NCBI GenBank assembly: GCA_964603785.1
Contig: CAZRWD010000001.1
Span: 496,001 to 560,000 of the forward strand
Length of the DNA stretch: 64,000 nucleotides
Source of the DNA: CAZRWD01 sp964603785
GTDB lineage: Bacteria; Fermentibacterota; Fermentibacteria; Fermentibacterales; Fermentibacteraceae
Direction: 5' to 3'
Shown: piece by piece, positions 1-8,100 of the stretch
How positions within the stretch are numbered: the first letter of the stretch is position 1
Layout: each line of letters starts with the position of its first letter
Position numbers and translations under genes: made by a program
Notes under the pieces: generated by a model
What the model was told of the DNA's origin: nothing
The model's input: only the letters and a program-made list of their open reading frames with translations
Database searches by the model: none

Positions 1-630
1 ACGTCCGACAGCTCGGACTTCTCGCAGGCCTGGCCGGAGGTTTCCTGCATCATCCTGCAGCCCCCCTCGTGGCCAGCGCTGAACGATCAGACGCAGCCCG
101 GGCAGCAGTATGCCGACGACCTGAGGCTTGCCCTCCCGGACGGGCAGGTCGTAGACCGCGTCCCCTACGACGACGAATGGGGCGGCGGTACGGGCACGAG
201 TCTGGAGAAGACCGGGCCCCTGCTCCACGGATGGCTCTCCGGGAGCTGGACATCCTGCTCCGCCGGCGGGACTCCCGGGATGCGGAACACCTCCTTCGAT
301 CCCGGTGGCGGCAGCGGGTTCCTCAGCTTCTGGCCCGATCCCTTCTCGCCGGACGGTGACGGCGAGGACGACTTCCTGGACATTTCGGTGGACATGACCC
401 CGCAGTCCGGAAGCGTGACCGTCATCGTCTACAACGTGCAGGGCAGGCCGGTGAGGACCCTTGCCGACTCGGCGCCCTGCACGGGGGTGCTCCACCTGCT
501 CTGGGACGGCACGGCCGACGGCGGCGCGAGGCTGGCCGTGGGCCGGTACATCGTCTTCGCCCGGGCGCGCGGACAGTCCGGCGAGAGCAGGGAGGCCGCC
601 GGGGTGGTCATCCTGGCACGCCCCCTCTGA
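1..630 (+). CDS. Secreted protein C-terminus: lamin-tail-like domain plus FlgD-like tail (5' partial)
   Basis: The reading frame is open from the left edge, so the N-terminus lies outside the window. The first ~90 visible residues resemble the end of a lamin-tail (LTD) domain, with a DRVPYDDEW core and a following GTSLEKTGP. A FlgD-like Ig fold follows (about residue 110 to the end), with the typical start WPDPFSPDGDGEDDFL, then VIVYNVQGRPVRTL and a GRYIVFARA strand. Such tails end exported or surface proteins in FCB-type bacteria. The enzymatic or binding part of the protein is not visible. Confidence is good for the tail and moderate for the lamin-tail call. Confidence 0.7.
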   Translation, partial: TSDSSDFSQAWPEVSCIILQPPSWPALNDQTQPGQQYADDLRLALPDGQVVDRVPYDDEWGGGTGTSLEKTGPLLHGWLSGSWTSCSAGGTPGMRNTSFDPGGGSGFLSFWPDPFSPDGDGEDDFLDISVDMTPQSGSVTVIVYNVQGRPVRTLADSAPCTGVLHLLWDGTADGGARLAVGRYIVFARARGQSGESREAAGVVILARPL

Positions 631-676
631 AGTGCGGGTCGACGGGCCCCTCCTCGAGGGCACGCCATGATGCGCA

Positions 677-713
677 GCGCCCCCCTCCGGCCTTCCGCGC
701 CGGAGGGGGGCGC
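677..713. terminator. Perfect 14-bp hairpin between convergent genes
   Basis: Arms 677-690 and 700-713 are perfectly complementary (GCGCCCCCCTCCGG and its complement) around a 9-base loop. The hairpin sits between the convergent gene ends at 630 and 755. It has no T-tract, so it could act as a bidirectional transcription barrier or mRNA 3' end rather than a classic intrinsic terminator. Confidence 0.6.
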
Positions 714-754
714 GCTTCGTCCGCTGGTCCTCCGGGAGGTCCCGGAGATCCGTG

Positions 755-1750
755 CTACTCGGAGGGGGCTCCCCTGTAGAGCTCGCCCTTCTCGTGCCTC
801 GCGCGAAGCTTCTCGAGCATGTCCCTCGACATCGCGTCCAGGTCCCAGGCCGGCGACCAGCCCCACTCCTCGCGGGCGGCGGTGTCGTCGACGCTCATGG
901 GCCAGGAGTCGGCGATCCCCTGGCGGAAGTCGGGCTCGTAGGTGCAGGTGAACCCGGGGACGTGCCGGGCGATGTTCTCCGCGAGCTCCCCGGCGGTGAA
1001 CGACATCGCGCCGACATTGAAGTCATTGTAATGCTTGAGCTTCGAGAAGTCGGCCTCGGCCAGGTCCATCGTGGCCTTGATGCAGTCCGGCATGTACATC
1101 ATGGGCAGGGCGGTGTCGGCCCTCACGAAGCACTTGTAGCTGCCCTGCTCGACCGCCTTGTAGTAGATCTCGACGGCGAAGTCGGTGGTCCCCCCGCCGG
1201 GCAGCGTCTCCGCGGAGATGATCCCCGGGTAGCGCAGTCCGCGGGCATCCACTCCGAAGCGGCGTACGTAGTAGTCCGCCAGCAGCTCTCCGGCAACCTT
1301 GGTCACCCCGTACATCGTCCTGGGCTTGAGAACCGTCTCCTGGGGAGTCCGGTTCCGGGGGGTCTCGGGGCCGAAGGCGGCGATGGAGCTGGGGATGATG
1401 ACCCTCGCCATCCCGTAGTCCCTGGCGCATTCCAGAACGTTGATGGTGCCGTTCATGTTCACGTCCCAGCAGAGCTGGGGGTTCTTCTCGCCGACGGCGG
1501 AGAGGATTGCCGCCATGTGGAAGATCGTGTCGATCTCGTGCCTACGTATCACGACATCCAGACTGGCCCTCTTCGTGACGTCGATGAAGTAGAACGGCCC
1601 GCCCTCCATCAGTTCGCCGGTCGGCGCGGTCCTGCGCCCCGTGGCGACGACGTTCTCGGCTCCATACCTCTGCCTTAGGGCCGTCGTCAGCTCGCTGCCG
1701 ATCTGGCCCACCGCGCCGGTCACGAGTATTCTCCTGATGCTCTTGGCCAT
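755..1750 (-). CDS. tdh: L-threonine 3-dehydrogenase, SDR (epimerase-like) type
   Basis: This 331-residue extended SDR would oxidise L-threonine to 2-amino-3-ketobutyrate with NAD+ in the cytoplasm. A Rossmann glycine motif TGAVGQIG lies at 11-18, the serine-rich strand PSSIAAFGP near 120-128, and the catalytic YxxxK is Tyr147/Lys151. The family signatures PRTMYGVTKVAGELL, GLRYPGIIS, PGGGTTDFAVEIYY and ALPMMYMPDCI are characteristic of SDR-type threonine dehydrogenase rather than UDP-glucose epimerase. The ATG is preceded by GGAAGG. No Kbl (glycine C-acetyltransferase) gene is adjacent, so the next pathway step must be encoded elsewhere. It lies just downstream of the cyclophilin gene on the same strand. 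Confidence 0.85.
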   Translation of the reverse strand: MAKSIRRILVTGAVGQIGSELTTALRQRYGAENVVATGRRTAPTGELMEGGPFYFIDVTKRASLDVVIRRHEIDTIFHMAAILSAVGEKNPQLCWDVNMNGTINVLECARDYGMARVIIPSSIAAFGPETPRNRTPQETVLKPRTMYGVTKVAGELLADYYVRRFGVDARGLRYPGIISAETLPGGGTTDFAVEIYYKAVEQGSYKCFVRADTALPMMYMPDCIKATMDLAEADFSKLKHYNDFNVGAMSFTAGELAENIARHVPGFTCTYEPDFRQGIADSWPMSVDDTAAREEWGWSPAWDLDAMSRDMLEKLRARHEKGELYRGAPSE

Positions 1751-1774
1751 GGCTTCCTTCCGGATGTTGTGCCG

Positions 1775-3382
1775 CTACTGGGAACTGCTCCCGGAGCCCG
1801 GGATCGAAACGCGGTAAATCTCTGTGCCCACGGTCAGGTTGTCCAGGAGGGAGTCGCCCTCGACGACCTCGCCGAACGCGGTGTATCTGCAGTCGAGCCT
1901 GTGATGGCCGTCCAGCATGATGAAGAACTGGCTGCCGCCCGTCCCCGGACCTGCGTCGGCCATGCCCACCACTCCCCTGTCGAAGGGTTCCAGGCCGGGT
2001 TCCGCAGGCAGCTGGAATCCCGGGCCGCCGTACCCGTTCCCCTGCGGGCAGCCCGCCTGGGCCACGAAGCCCGGTATGACGCGGTGGAAGTAGAGCCCGT
2101 CGTAGTAGCCGCCCGCGGCGAGCCAGCAGAAGGCCCGGCAGGTGACCGGGGCGACATCCGCGTAGAGCCTCACCCTGATGTCGCCCTGGCTCGTCTGTAT
2201 GAGGGCCTCCGTGCAGCCCGCGAATCCGTCGAGCCCCGCGGGCAGGTCCGGCACCACGGCCCCCTCGGGGATCTCGATCCCGAGGAAGGATGCCAGGGCC
2301 AGCCTGAGATCCCTGTCATCCCTGGTCGACAGCAGTCCGGCAGCTGTCTCCCGGGCACGAACGCTGTCCCCCGTGGAGGCCAGGTGTTCGATGTAGACGA
2401 TCGGGACGAGCCAGTACGGATCCTGCAGCCACCGGACCGTCATCTCCTCAGTGATCTCCGCGCCCGATCCGAGCCAGGCCTGCACGGCGGACAGCCTGCG
2501 TGAAGGGGAGGTGCTCGTCATGCCGGATCCGATCTCCCCCGACCGGCCCGCTCCCAGAAGCGACATGGCGCGGTCCCCCACCGGACCGTCGATCGCGGAG
2601 AGCCTCAGTAGGGCGTCCTCGGAGCCCGGGATGCCCTCGTCCCTCATCCTTGCCGCGGCCGCCAGCGCCACGTAGGGCACTTCGTCCCCGAGCATGGCAG
2701 GCAGGGCCGAGGGATCGACGCGAGCGGCCGATTCGTATCGCACGGCCCAGCAGGCGTCCCCGGCAAGCCGGACTAGTTCCCCCGGGGTCAGTGTCCGCGC
2801 GGCGTAGATGCGCTCCAGCACAGTCAGGTCCTCCATCGCGGAGAGGGAGTCGACGACCGTGCCGGTCTCGGCCAGATAGCGCAGCGCGGCCGCCCTGAGG
2901 CCCGGGCGCATCCTCCCGAGGAGGCCCTCCACGGGCAGGCCGGTCCTGCCGAGCCTCCCGTAGACCTCGAGGACCAGGAGCACGGTGCTCTCTGGCAGCG
3001 ATGAGAAGTTCTCCGAGACGAGGCTGTCGAGCAGCCCCGGGAGCACCGGCTGCTCTCCCCTCGAGACGAGGTGGAGGAGCCTCCGCAGGTACGGATCGAT
3101 GGAGCCGGCGGCCCCGGCGAGAGAGATCAGCTCAGCTCCCGGATCGTCGGCGCCGAACTCGATGAGCCATGGATGAGGGCCCGCGGGCATGGGCTCCCCG
3201 GCGGCCCAGGCGGCCCATGCTGCGAGCCTGGCCCGGTCGCCGCCGGATTCGGTCATGGTCTGAAGCAGCTGCCCGATCCCGTGAGCGTCCGCTCCAGTAC
3301 GGGCATATTCATATATGGCATCCAGATCCGAACCTCCCTGCAGCGTGGAGAGGCAGAGCGCCAGGACCGCCGCGCCCGTCAT
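1775..3382 (-). CDS. Secreted HEAT-like repeat protein with C-terminal cyclophilin peptidyl-prolyl isomerase domain
   Basis: The 535-residue product starts with a short hydrophobic signal-like segment. About 350 residues rich in alternating Leu/Ala helices follow, consistent with HEAT-type repeats. A cyclophilin domain occupies roughly 395-525, with family motifs FHRVIPGFVAQAG, GGPGFQLPAEP and GGSQFFIML; the second half of the active site (SQFFI...H) is present. It would catalyse proline cis-trans isomerisation, probably on exported proteins if the signal is real. Its start overlaps the stop of the upstream gene by 4 bases (ATGA), so the two are translationally coupled. Cyclophilin call strong, repeat call moderate. 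Confidence 0.85.
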   Translation of the reverse strand: MTGAAVLALCLSTLQGGSDLDAIYEYARTGADAHGIGQLLQTMTESGGDRARLAAWAAWAAGEPMPAGPHPWLIEFGADDPGAELISLAGAAGSIDPYLRRLLHLVSRGEQPVLPGLLDSLVSENFSSLPESTVLLVLEVYGRLGRTGLPVEGLLGRMRPGLRAAALRYLAETGTVVDSLSAMEDLTVLERIYAARTLTPGELVRLAGDACWAVRYESAARVDPSALPAMLGDEVPYVALAAAARMRDEGIPGSEDALLRLSAIDGPVGDRAMSLLGAGRSGEIGSGMTSTSPSRRLSAVQAWLGSGAEITEEMTVRWLQDPYWLVPIVYIEHLASTGDSVRARETAAGLLSTRDDRDLRLALASFLGIEIPEGAVVPDLPAGLDGFAGCTEALIQTSQGDIRVRLYADVAPVTCRAFCWLAAGGYYDGLYFHRVIPGFVAQAGCPQGNGYGGPGFQLPAEPGLEPFDRGVVGMADAGPGTGGSQFFIMLDGHHRLDCRYTAFGEVVEGDSLLDNLTVGTEIYRVSIPGSGSSSQ

Positions 3383-3681
3383 TCCCCCCCTCCGACCGGA
3401 GCCCCGGGGGCCTCCTCGTCATCCTCGAAGACGGGGGGGGATTCGAGGAACTGCCTCACGAGCCCCTCCGCCCTCGCGAGATCGCCCTCGCGGACTATAA
3501 CGTAGCCCCAGGCCGGGTTGAACACCTGCGCGATGCCGTCGTACATGGGGATCTGCCTGCTCTGGATGGCCGAGTCCACACCCTCGGCCTTCAGCATTGC
3601 CTGGACGGCCATCGCCTCCATCTCGCTCGAGGCGGTGTGCGCCCTCACGAGGCTCTCCCCTGAAAGATCCGCCCTGTCCAT
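3379..3681 (-). CDS. DUF2007-like small signal-transducing protein
   Basis: The 100-residue protein has the DUF2007 pattern: a repeated alpha/beta unit in which the first half covers SSEMEAMAVQAMLKAEGVDSA and the second reads WGYVIVREGDLARAEGLV. DUF2007 proteins are small cytosolic proteins of unknown role with a fold resembling PII-like domains. The acidic/glycine-rich tail (about 80-100) overlaps the start of the cyclophilin gene, suggesting a two-gene operon. The start lies divergent to the thiC leader. Confidence 0.65.
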   Translation of the reverse strand: MDRADLSGESLVRAHTASSEMEAMAVQAMLKAEGVDSAIQSRQIPMYDGIAQVFNPAWGYVIVREGDLARAEGLVRQFLESPPVFEDDEEAPGAPVGGGE

Positions 3682-3705
3682 GCCTGCCTCCCTGGTTCAC
3701 CGGGA

Positions 3706-3729
3706 CCGGGCGGTGCCCGGACCGCCCGG
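3706..3729. repeat. 9-bp perfect inverted repeat in the divergent thiC promoter region
   Basis: CCGGGCGGT (3706-3714) and ACCGCCCGG (3721-3729) flank a 6-base loop. The repeat lies between the divergent DUF2007-like gene and the thiC leader, directly upstream of an AT-rich TTGTATCATAG that could be a -10 region. It could be an operator or a transcription-blocking hairpin for the minus strand; there is no direct evidence for either. Confidence 0.4.
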
Positions 3730-3747
3730 AGTTTGTATCATAGCATC

Positions 3748-3818
3748 GTAGGGGGTGCCCGTCGGGCTGAGATCATACCCGTCGAACCTGATCCGGGTAA
3801 TGCCGGCGAAGGGAACCG
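3748..3818 (+). promoter_or_regulatory. TPP riboswitch (thi box) in the thiC leader
   Basis: The leader contains the conserved thi-box elements in order: GGGGTGCC near 3752, GGCTGAGA at 3764-3771, then ACCCGTCGAACCTGATC and CGGGTAATGCCGGCGAAGGGA through about 3815. These match the THI-box consensus (CUGAGA, ACCUGAUC, GGUUAAUxCCxGCGxAGGGA) almost base for base. Binding of thiamine pyrophosphate should repress the downstream gene. The ribosome-binding site is only ~40 bases after the aptamer and no T-rich terminator is seen, so translational control is the more likely mechanism. Confidence 0.95.
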
Positions 3819-3865
3819 ATGAACCGGGGCATGGAGCGGGCCTCCCCGCCCCGGACGGAGGATTC

Positions 3866-5179
3866 ATGAAGGAGACCGTCATCGAGGCTGCCCGCAGGGG
3901 CGAGCCGCATCCCGCGGTCGGTACGATAGCTTCGGCCGAGGGCCGGAGCGTCCCCGACCTGCTCGCAGGCATCGCGTCGGGAACGGCCGTCGTCCTCGGA
4001 GCGGGCGGTGCCGGCAGGAAGGCGCCGTCCGGGGTGGGCGCCGGCCTGAGGGTCAAGGTCAATGCGAACATCGGGAGTTCGGCCGATCTCGAGTCGGTGG
4101 AGGGCGAGCTCGCGAAGATGCGCACCGCCGTGGCCCATGGTGCCGACGCGGTGATGGACCTCTCCACGGGTCCGAGATGGCGCGAGATCCTGGGCCGGAT
4201 CTCCGCGGAGAGCCCTGTCCCTCTCGGAACCGTCCCGCTCTACCAGGTCTTCGGCGGAGCCCTGGACGCGGGCGGCAGCGCCGGGGACGTCCGGGTGCAT
4301 GACATGTTCGATGCCGTCGAGATGCACTGCAGGGCGGGCGTCGATTTCCTCACGCTCCACTGCGGGGTCACGAGGAGGGCCGTGTCCCTCCTTCGGAGCC
4401 AGGGCCGCAGGCTCGGCATAGTCTCCCGCGGAGGAGCCCTGATGGCGGAGTGGATGGAGCTCCACGGCTGCGAGAACCCTTTCTACGAGCGCTTCGGCGA
4501 TCTCGTCGACATCCTCCACCGGTACGACGCGACCTTCTCGCTGGGTGACGGGCTGCGCCCCGGATGCCTCGCCGACGCCTCGGACAGGGCCCAGATCGAG
4601 GAGCTGCTGACCCTCGGGGAGCTCCAGCAGCGCGCTCTCGCCGCCGGGGTCCAGGTCATGATCGAAGGTCCGGGCCACGTGCCGATGGATCAGATCGAGC
4701 ACAACGTCAGGATGCAGAAGAGCCTCTGCAGCGGAGCGCCCTTCTACGTGCTCGGCCCCATCGTGACGGACATCGCCCCCGGATACGACCACATCACTTC
4801 GGCCATCGGAGGGGCCATGGCGGCCTGGCACGGGGCCGACTTCCTGTGCTACGTGACTCCCGCCGAGCATCTGCGCCTCCCCGATCTGGAGGATGTGAGG
4901 GTCGGGACGGTCGCAGCCCGCATAGCGGCGCACGCGGCGGACATAGCCCGCGGAGCGCCGGGCGCCCGGAAGCCTGACGATGCCATGGCCGATGCGAGGG
5001 CGCGCTTCGACTGGGAGGCCCAGTTCGCTCTGGCCGTCGATCAGGCCAGAGCCTGCGAGGAGCGCAGGCGGGCCATGCCTCTGGACGAGGATGTCTGCTC
5101 GATGTGCGGCAAGCTCTGTGCCGTCAAGACAAGCAGGAGAGCCCTGGAGAGGGACCGGGAGCCGGGGGCGGGAAGCTAG
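3866..5179 (+). CDS. thiC: Phosphomethylpyrimidine synthase ThiC
   Basis: ThiC is a radical SAM enzyme converting 5-aminoimidazole ribotide to HMP phosphate in thiamine synthesis. The start is set by ATG at 3866 (MKETVIEAARRGE) with GGAGG 4 bases upstream; an earlier in-frame ATG lies inside the riboswitch and is rejected. The 437-residue length fits the short ThiC form. Family motifs include NANIGSS, GADAVMDLSTG, VDFLTLHCGV, SRGG, EGPGHVPMDQI and GPIVTDIAPGYDHITSAIGG. The C-terminal cluster-binding cysteines are C411, C414 and C418, spaced CX2CX3C, one residue shorter than CX2CX4C of the characterised enzymes. Its 3' end overlaps the convergent polyphosphate gene by 4 bases. No other thi genes are nearby. 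Confidence 0.93.
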   Translation: MKETVIEAARRGEPHPAVGTIASAEGRSVPDLLAGIASGTAVVLGAGGAGRKAPSGVGAGLRVKVNANIGSSADLESVEGELAKMRTAVAHGADAVMDLSTGPRWREILGRISAESPVPLGTVPLYQVFGGALDAGGSAGDVRVHDMFDAVEMHCRAGVDFLTLHCGVTRRAVSLLRSQGRRLGIVSRGGALMAEWMELHGCENPFYERFGDLVDILHRYDATFSLGDGLRPGCLADASDRAQIEELLTLGELQQRALAAGVQVMIEGPGHVPMDQIEHNVRMQKSLCSGAPFYVLGPIVTDIAPGYDHITSAIGGAMAAWHGADFLCYVTPAEHLRLPDLEDVRVGTVAARIAAHAADIARGAPGARKPDDAMADARARFDWEAQFALAVDQARACEERRRAMPLDEDVCSMCGKLCAVKTSRRALERDREPGAGS

Positions 5180-8100
5180 CTGTCCTCCCTGAACACGCCG
5201 GTCCGGTAGAGCAGCGCCTGTGCGCGCGTCGCGGGATCTCCCCCGGCCCTGACCCATGTCCCGTCCGCTCCGAGTCTCCAGCCCTTCGCCCGGTCTTCGA
5301 AGAACGCATCGAGCATCCTCCCGAGGCGCAGGACGTTCCGGGGCTCCTTCACGGGGAACAGCAGCTCCACGCGCCTGTCGAGGTTCCTGGTCATCCAGTC
5401 CGCGCTGGACAGGTAGATCTCCTCCGCGCCGCCGCCGCCGAAACGGACGATCCTCGCATGCTCGAGGAACCGGTCGACCACCGACACCACCTCGACGTTC
5501 TCCGACACTCCCGGCACTCCCGGCCTCAGGCAGCATATCCCCCTGACGTTCAGCATCACCTTCACGCCCGCGGAGGATGCCCTGTACAGGGCGTCGATCA
5601 TCTCGGGATCCTCCAGCGAGTTGAGCTTGGCTGTGATGCGGCCGGGTCTGCCCGCGGAGACCATGGCGGCCTCGCGCTCCACGAGCTCGAGGATCCTGCC
5701 CTTCATCTCCAGGGGGGCTACGGAGGTGGACTCGAAGCCCACGGGATCGGACTGGCCGGTCAGGATGTTGAAGAACGAGGCCACATCGGTGCAGACCGTC
5801 TCGTCCGAGGTCATCAGCCCGATGTCCGAGTAGAGCAGTGCGGTCCTCTCGTTGTAGTTGCCCGTGGACAGGTGGGCCCTCCGCCGTATCGAGCCGCCCT
5901 CCCTGGAGACCACCAGCAGGGCCTTGGCATGGGTCTTGAGCCCCGCCACCCCGTAGATGACCTGGCATCCCGAATCCTCGAGCCTGCGGGCCCATCCGGC
6001 GTTTCGCTCCTCGTCGAAGCGGGCCTTCAGCTCGACCAGGACCGTGACGGCCTTCCCGTTCCGGGCGGCGCGCTCCAGCAGGGTGGTGACCGGCGAGTCC
6101 GTGCTGGTCCTGTAGAGGGTCTGCTTCACTGCGAGGACGGATGGGTCCGAGGAGGCCCACTCGAGAAGCTCCAGGACGGGGTCGAACGACTCGTACGGAT
6201 GGATGAGCAGGATCTCCCCCGAATCCATCGCCTCGGAGGGGGGTGTCCCCTTCGGCAGCCCCACGGGTCTCCGCGGGGGCCACGGCTCCTCCCGGAGCCC
6301 GGGAGGGGCGTCCGTCGAGACGAGCTCCATGAGGCCGCCGATGTCGACCATGCGGCTCTGGAGCCTGGGGATCCCCGGCCTCTCGACTCCAGCCGCCGCA
6401 CATACGGCATCCGACATGGCGTGCGGCACCCCCTCGGACATCTCCAGCCTCACGGGCTCCCTGTGACGTCTCGAGAGAACGGCCCTCTCGATCTCGATGA
6501 GCAGGTCGGTCACGTCATCGTCGTCCACCGACACGTCGGCGTCCCTCGTCACCCTGAACAGCGCGCTCGAGAGGGGTTCCCGGCCAGGTGCGGCAAGGGC
6601 GCGGAACTCGATTAAGAGGTCCTCCAGCATGGCCACATCGCCCGGGGAGCCCGGTATGCGGACGAACCGGGGGGTCTGCGCCGGAAGGGGGATCACGAGC
6701 AGGGATGGGATGGACACTCCCGCCCCCGGCATCATGAAGGCCGCGTGCAGCCTCAGCCCCTGGAGCAGAGGCGCGGAGCCGCCGGCTCCGATCGTCATCG
6801 GGGTGAGCAGGGGCATTATCTCCTCTGCGAAGTGCCTTTCCAGCGCAGCCTTCTGCACCGGGGTCCAGCCCGCCCTCGAGACGACCCTCACCCCCCGTCC
6901 CGCCAGCTCTTCGAGCAGCTCGGCCGTTAGAGCGACCTGCCTCGCGGACATCTCTCCCGTCCTGCGCAGGATCTCTTCGAGAAGGACACCCGGGGCGAGG
7001 CCCGAGGCGTCGGTGGAGGTTATCCCCGCATCTACCCTCCTCATGAGCCCGGCGACGCGTATCATGAAGAACTCGTCCATGTTGCCCGCGCTGATGGCCA
7101 GGAACTTCAGCCTATCGAGAAGCGGGACCGCGGGATTCTCCGCCTCGGCCAGCACGCGCGAGTCGAAGTCGAGCCAGCTCAGCTCCCTGTTCAGGAGCAT
7201 GTCCCGGTGAGGCCCGCCTGTGCCCTGTCCCCCGGGAAGCATCTCCAGGCTCGCCTGGCGGGTCAGGTGCTCGGCCCTCAGCTCGCGCGAGCGGTCCTCG
7301 GCCTCCGCCGGCGGCAGGACTGCGGAGGACGACGCGAACCTCACCCTCATCCCGTAGATGTCCTCGAAGAGGTCTCCAACGGACGAGAGCGCCCTCTGCT
7401 CCAGCGACAGGTCGTCGCCCTCCCCGACAAGTACGTAGAGCGTGTCCCCCGTCCTCCGGAACCCGAGCTCCCTCGGGGCAGGCAGCTTCTGCCTGTCCAG
7501 GCAGTCCGCCACCCTGAGGAGCGCGGCCAGCCTGCTTATGAGCATCCGCCTCTCACGGGAGAGCGCCATGAAGTCGAGATGGCTGGTCCGGGGAGCGCTC
7601 CGCCTGTGGTAGCGGGCTATGTGGGCGACGTTGAGCAGCTCCTCCCTGGAGAGCCCGAACACCTCGCTGTTGGAGATGAGGTAGAAGCTGTGCTTGTGGT
7701 GGGACCGGCTGTCGACGAACCGACCGCTCTCGTGCAGGAGGGCGGCGGCGTGGAGCTGGAGCCTCTCTCGCGGGCCGTACCCGTGCTCGGGGCGCATCTC
7801 TTCGAACAGGGCGAGCGCCGTCGCGGCTACATTCTCGGCATGTGCCAGGCTAGTGTGGTATCTGCCGGCGAGGAGCCTGGCGGCCTGGACCGTGCCCGTG
7901 GCCATCAGCGATGGGGCGCCTCCCCCCCCGGCCGAGGCCAGGTCCAGGAGCAGCCCGTCCCTCATGGTCACGTCGGAGACATGGACGGTCCTCAGCCTGA
8001 GCCTGGAGGCGACCGACTGGATCATCACCAGGGCCGGGACGAGGGTCTCCGCCTCGGAGAGCGAGAGACCGTACTTCTTCATCAGCGCCGGGAGCTCCAG

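Noticed and set aside
3755..3865. Upstream in-frame ATG that would extend ThiC by 37 residues
   Set aside because: It lies inside the TPP riboswitch, has no ribosome site, and the added residues do not resemble ThiC.
3773..6403. 876-residue minus-strand ORF across thiC and the end of the ppk region
   Set aside because: It is an antisense shadow of two strong genes with low-complexity Arg/Gly/Pro composition typical of high-GC false ORFs.
5104..6615. 503-residue plus-strand ORF within the Ppk1 half
   Set aside because: It is antisense to conserved Ppk1 coding sequence with no family motifs.
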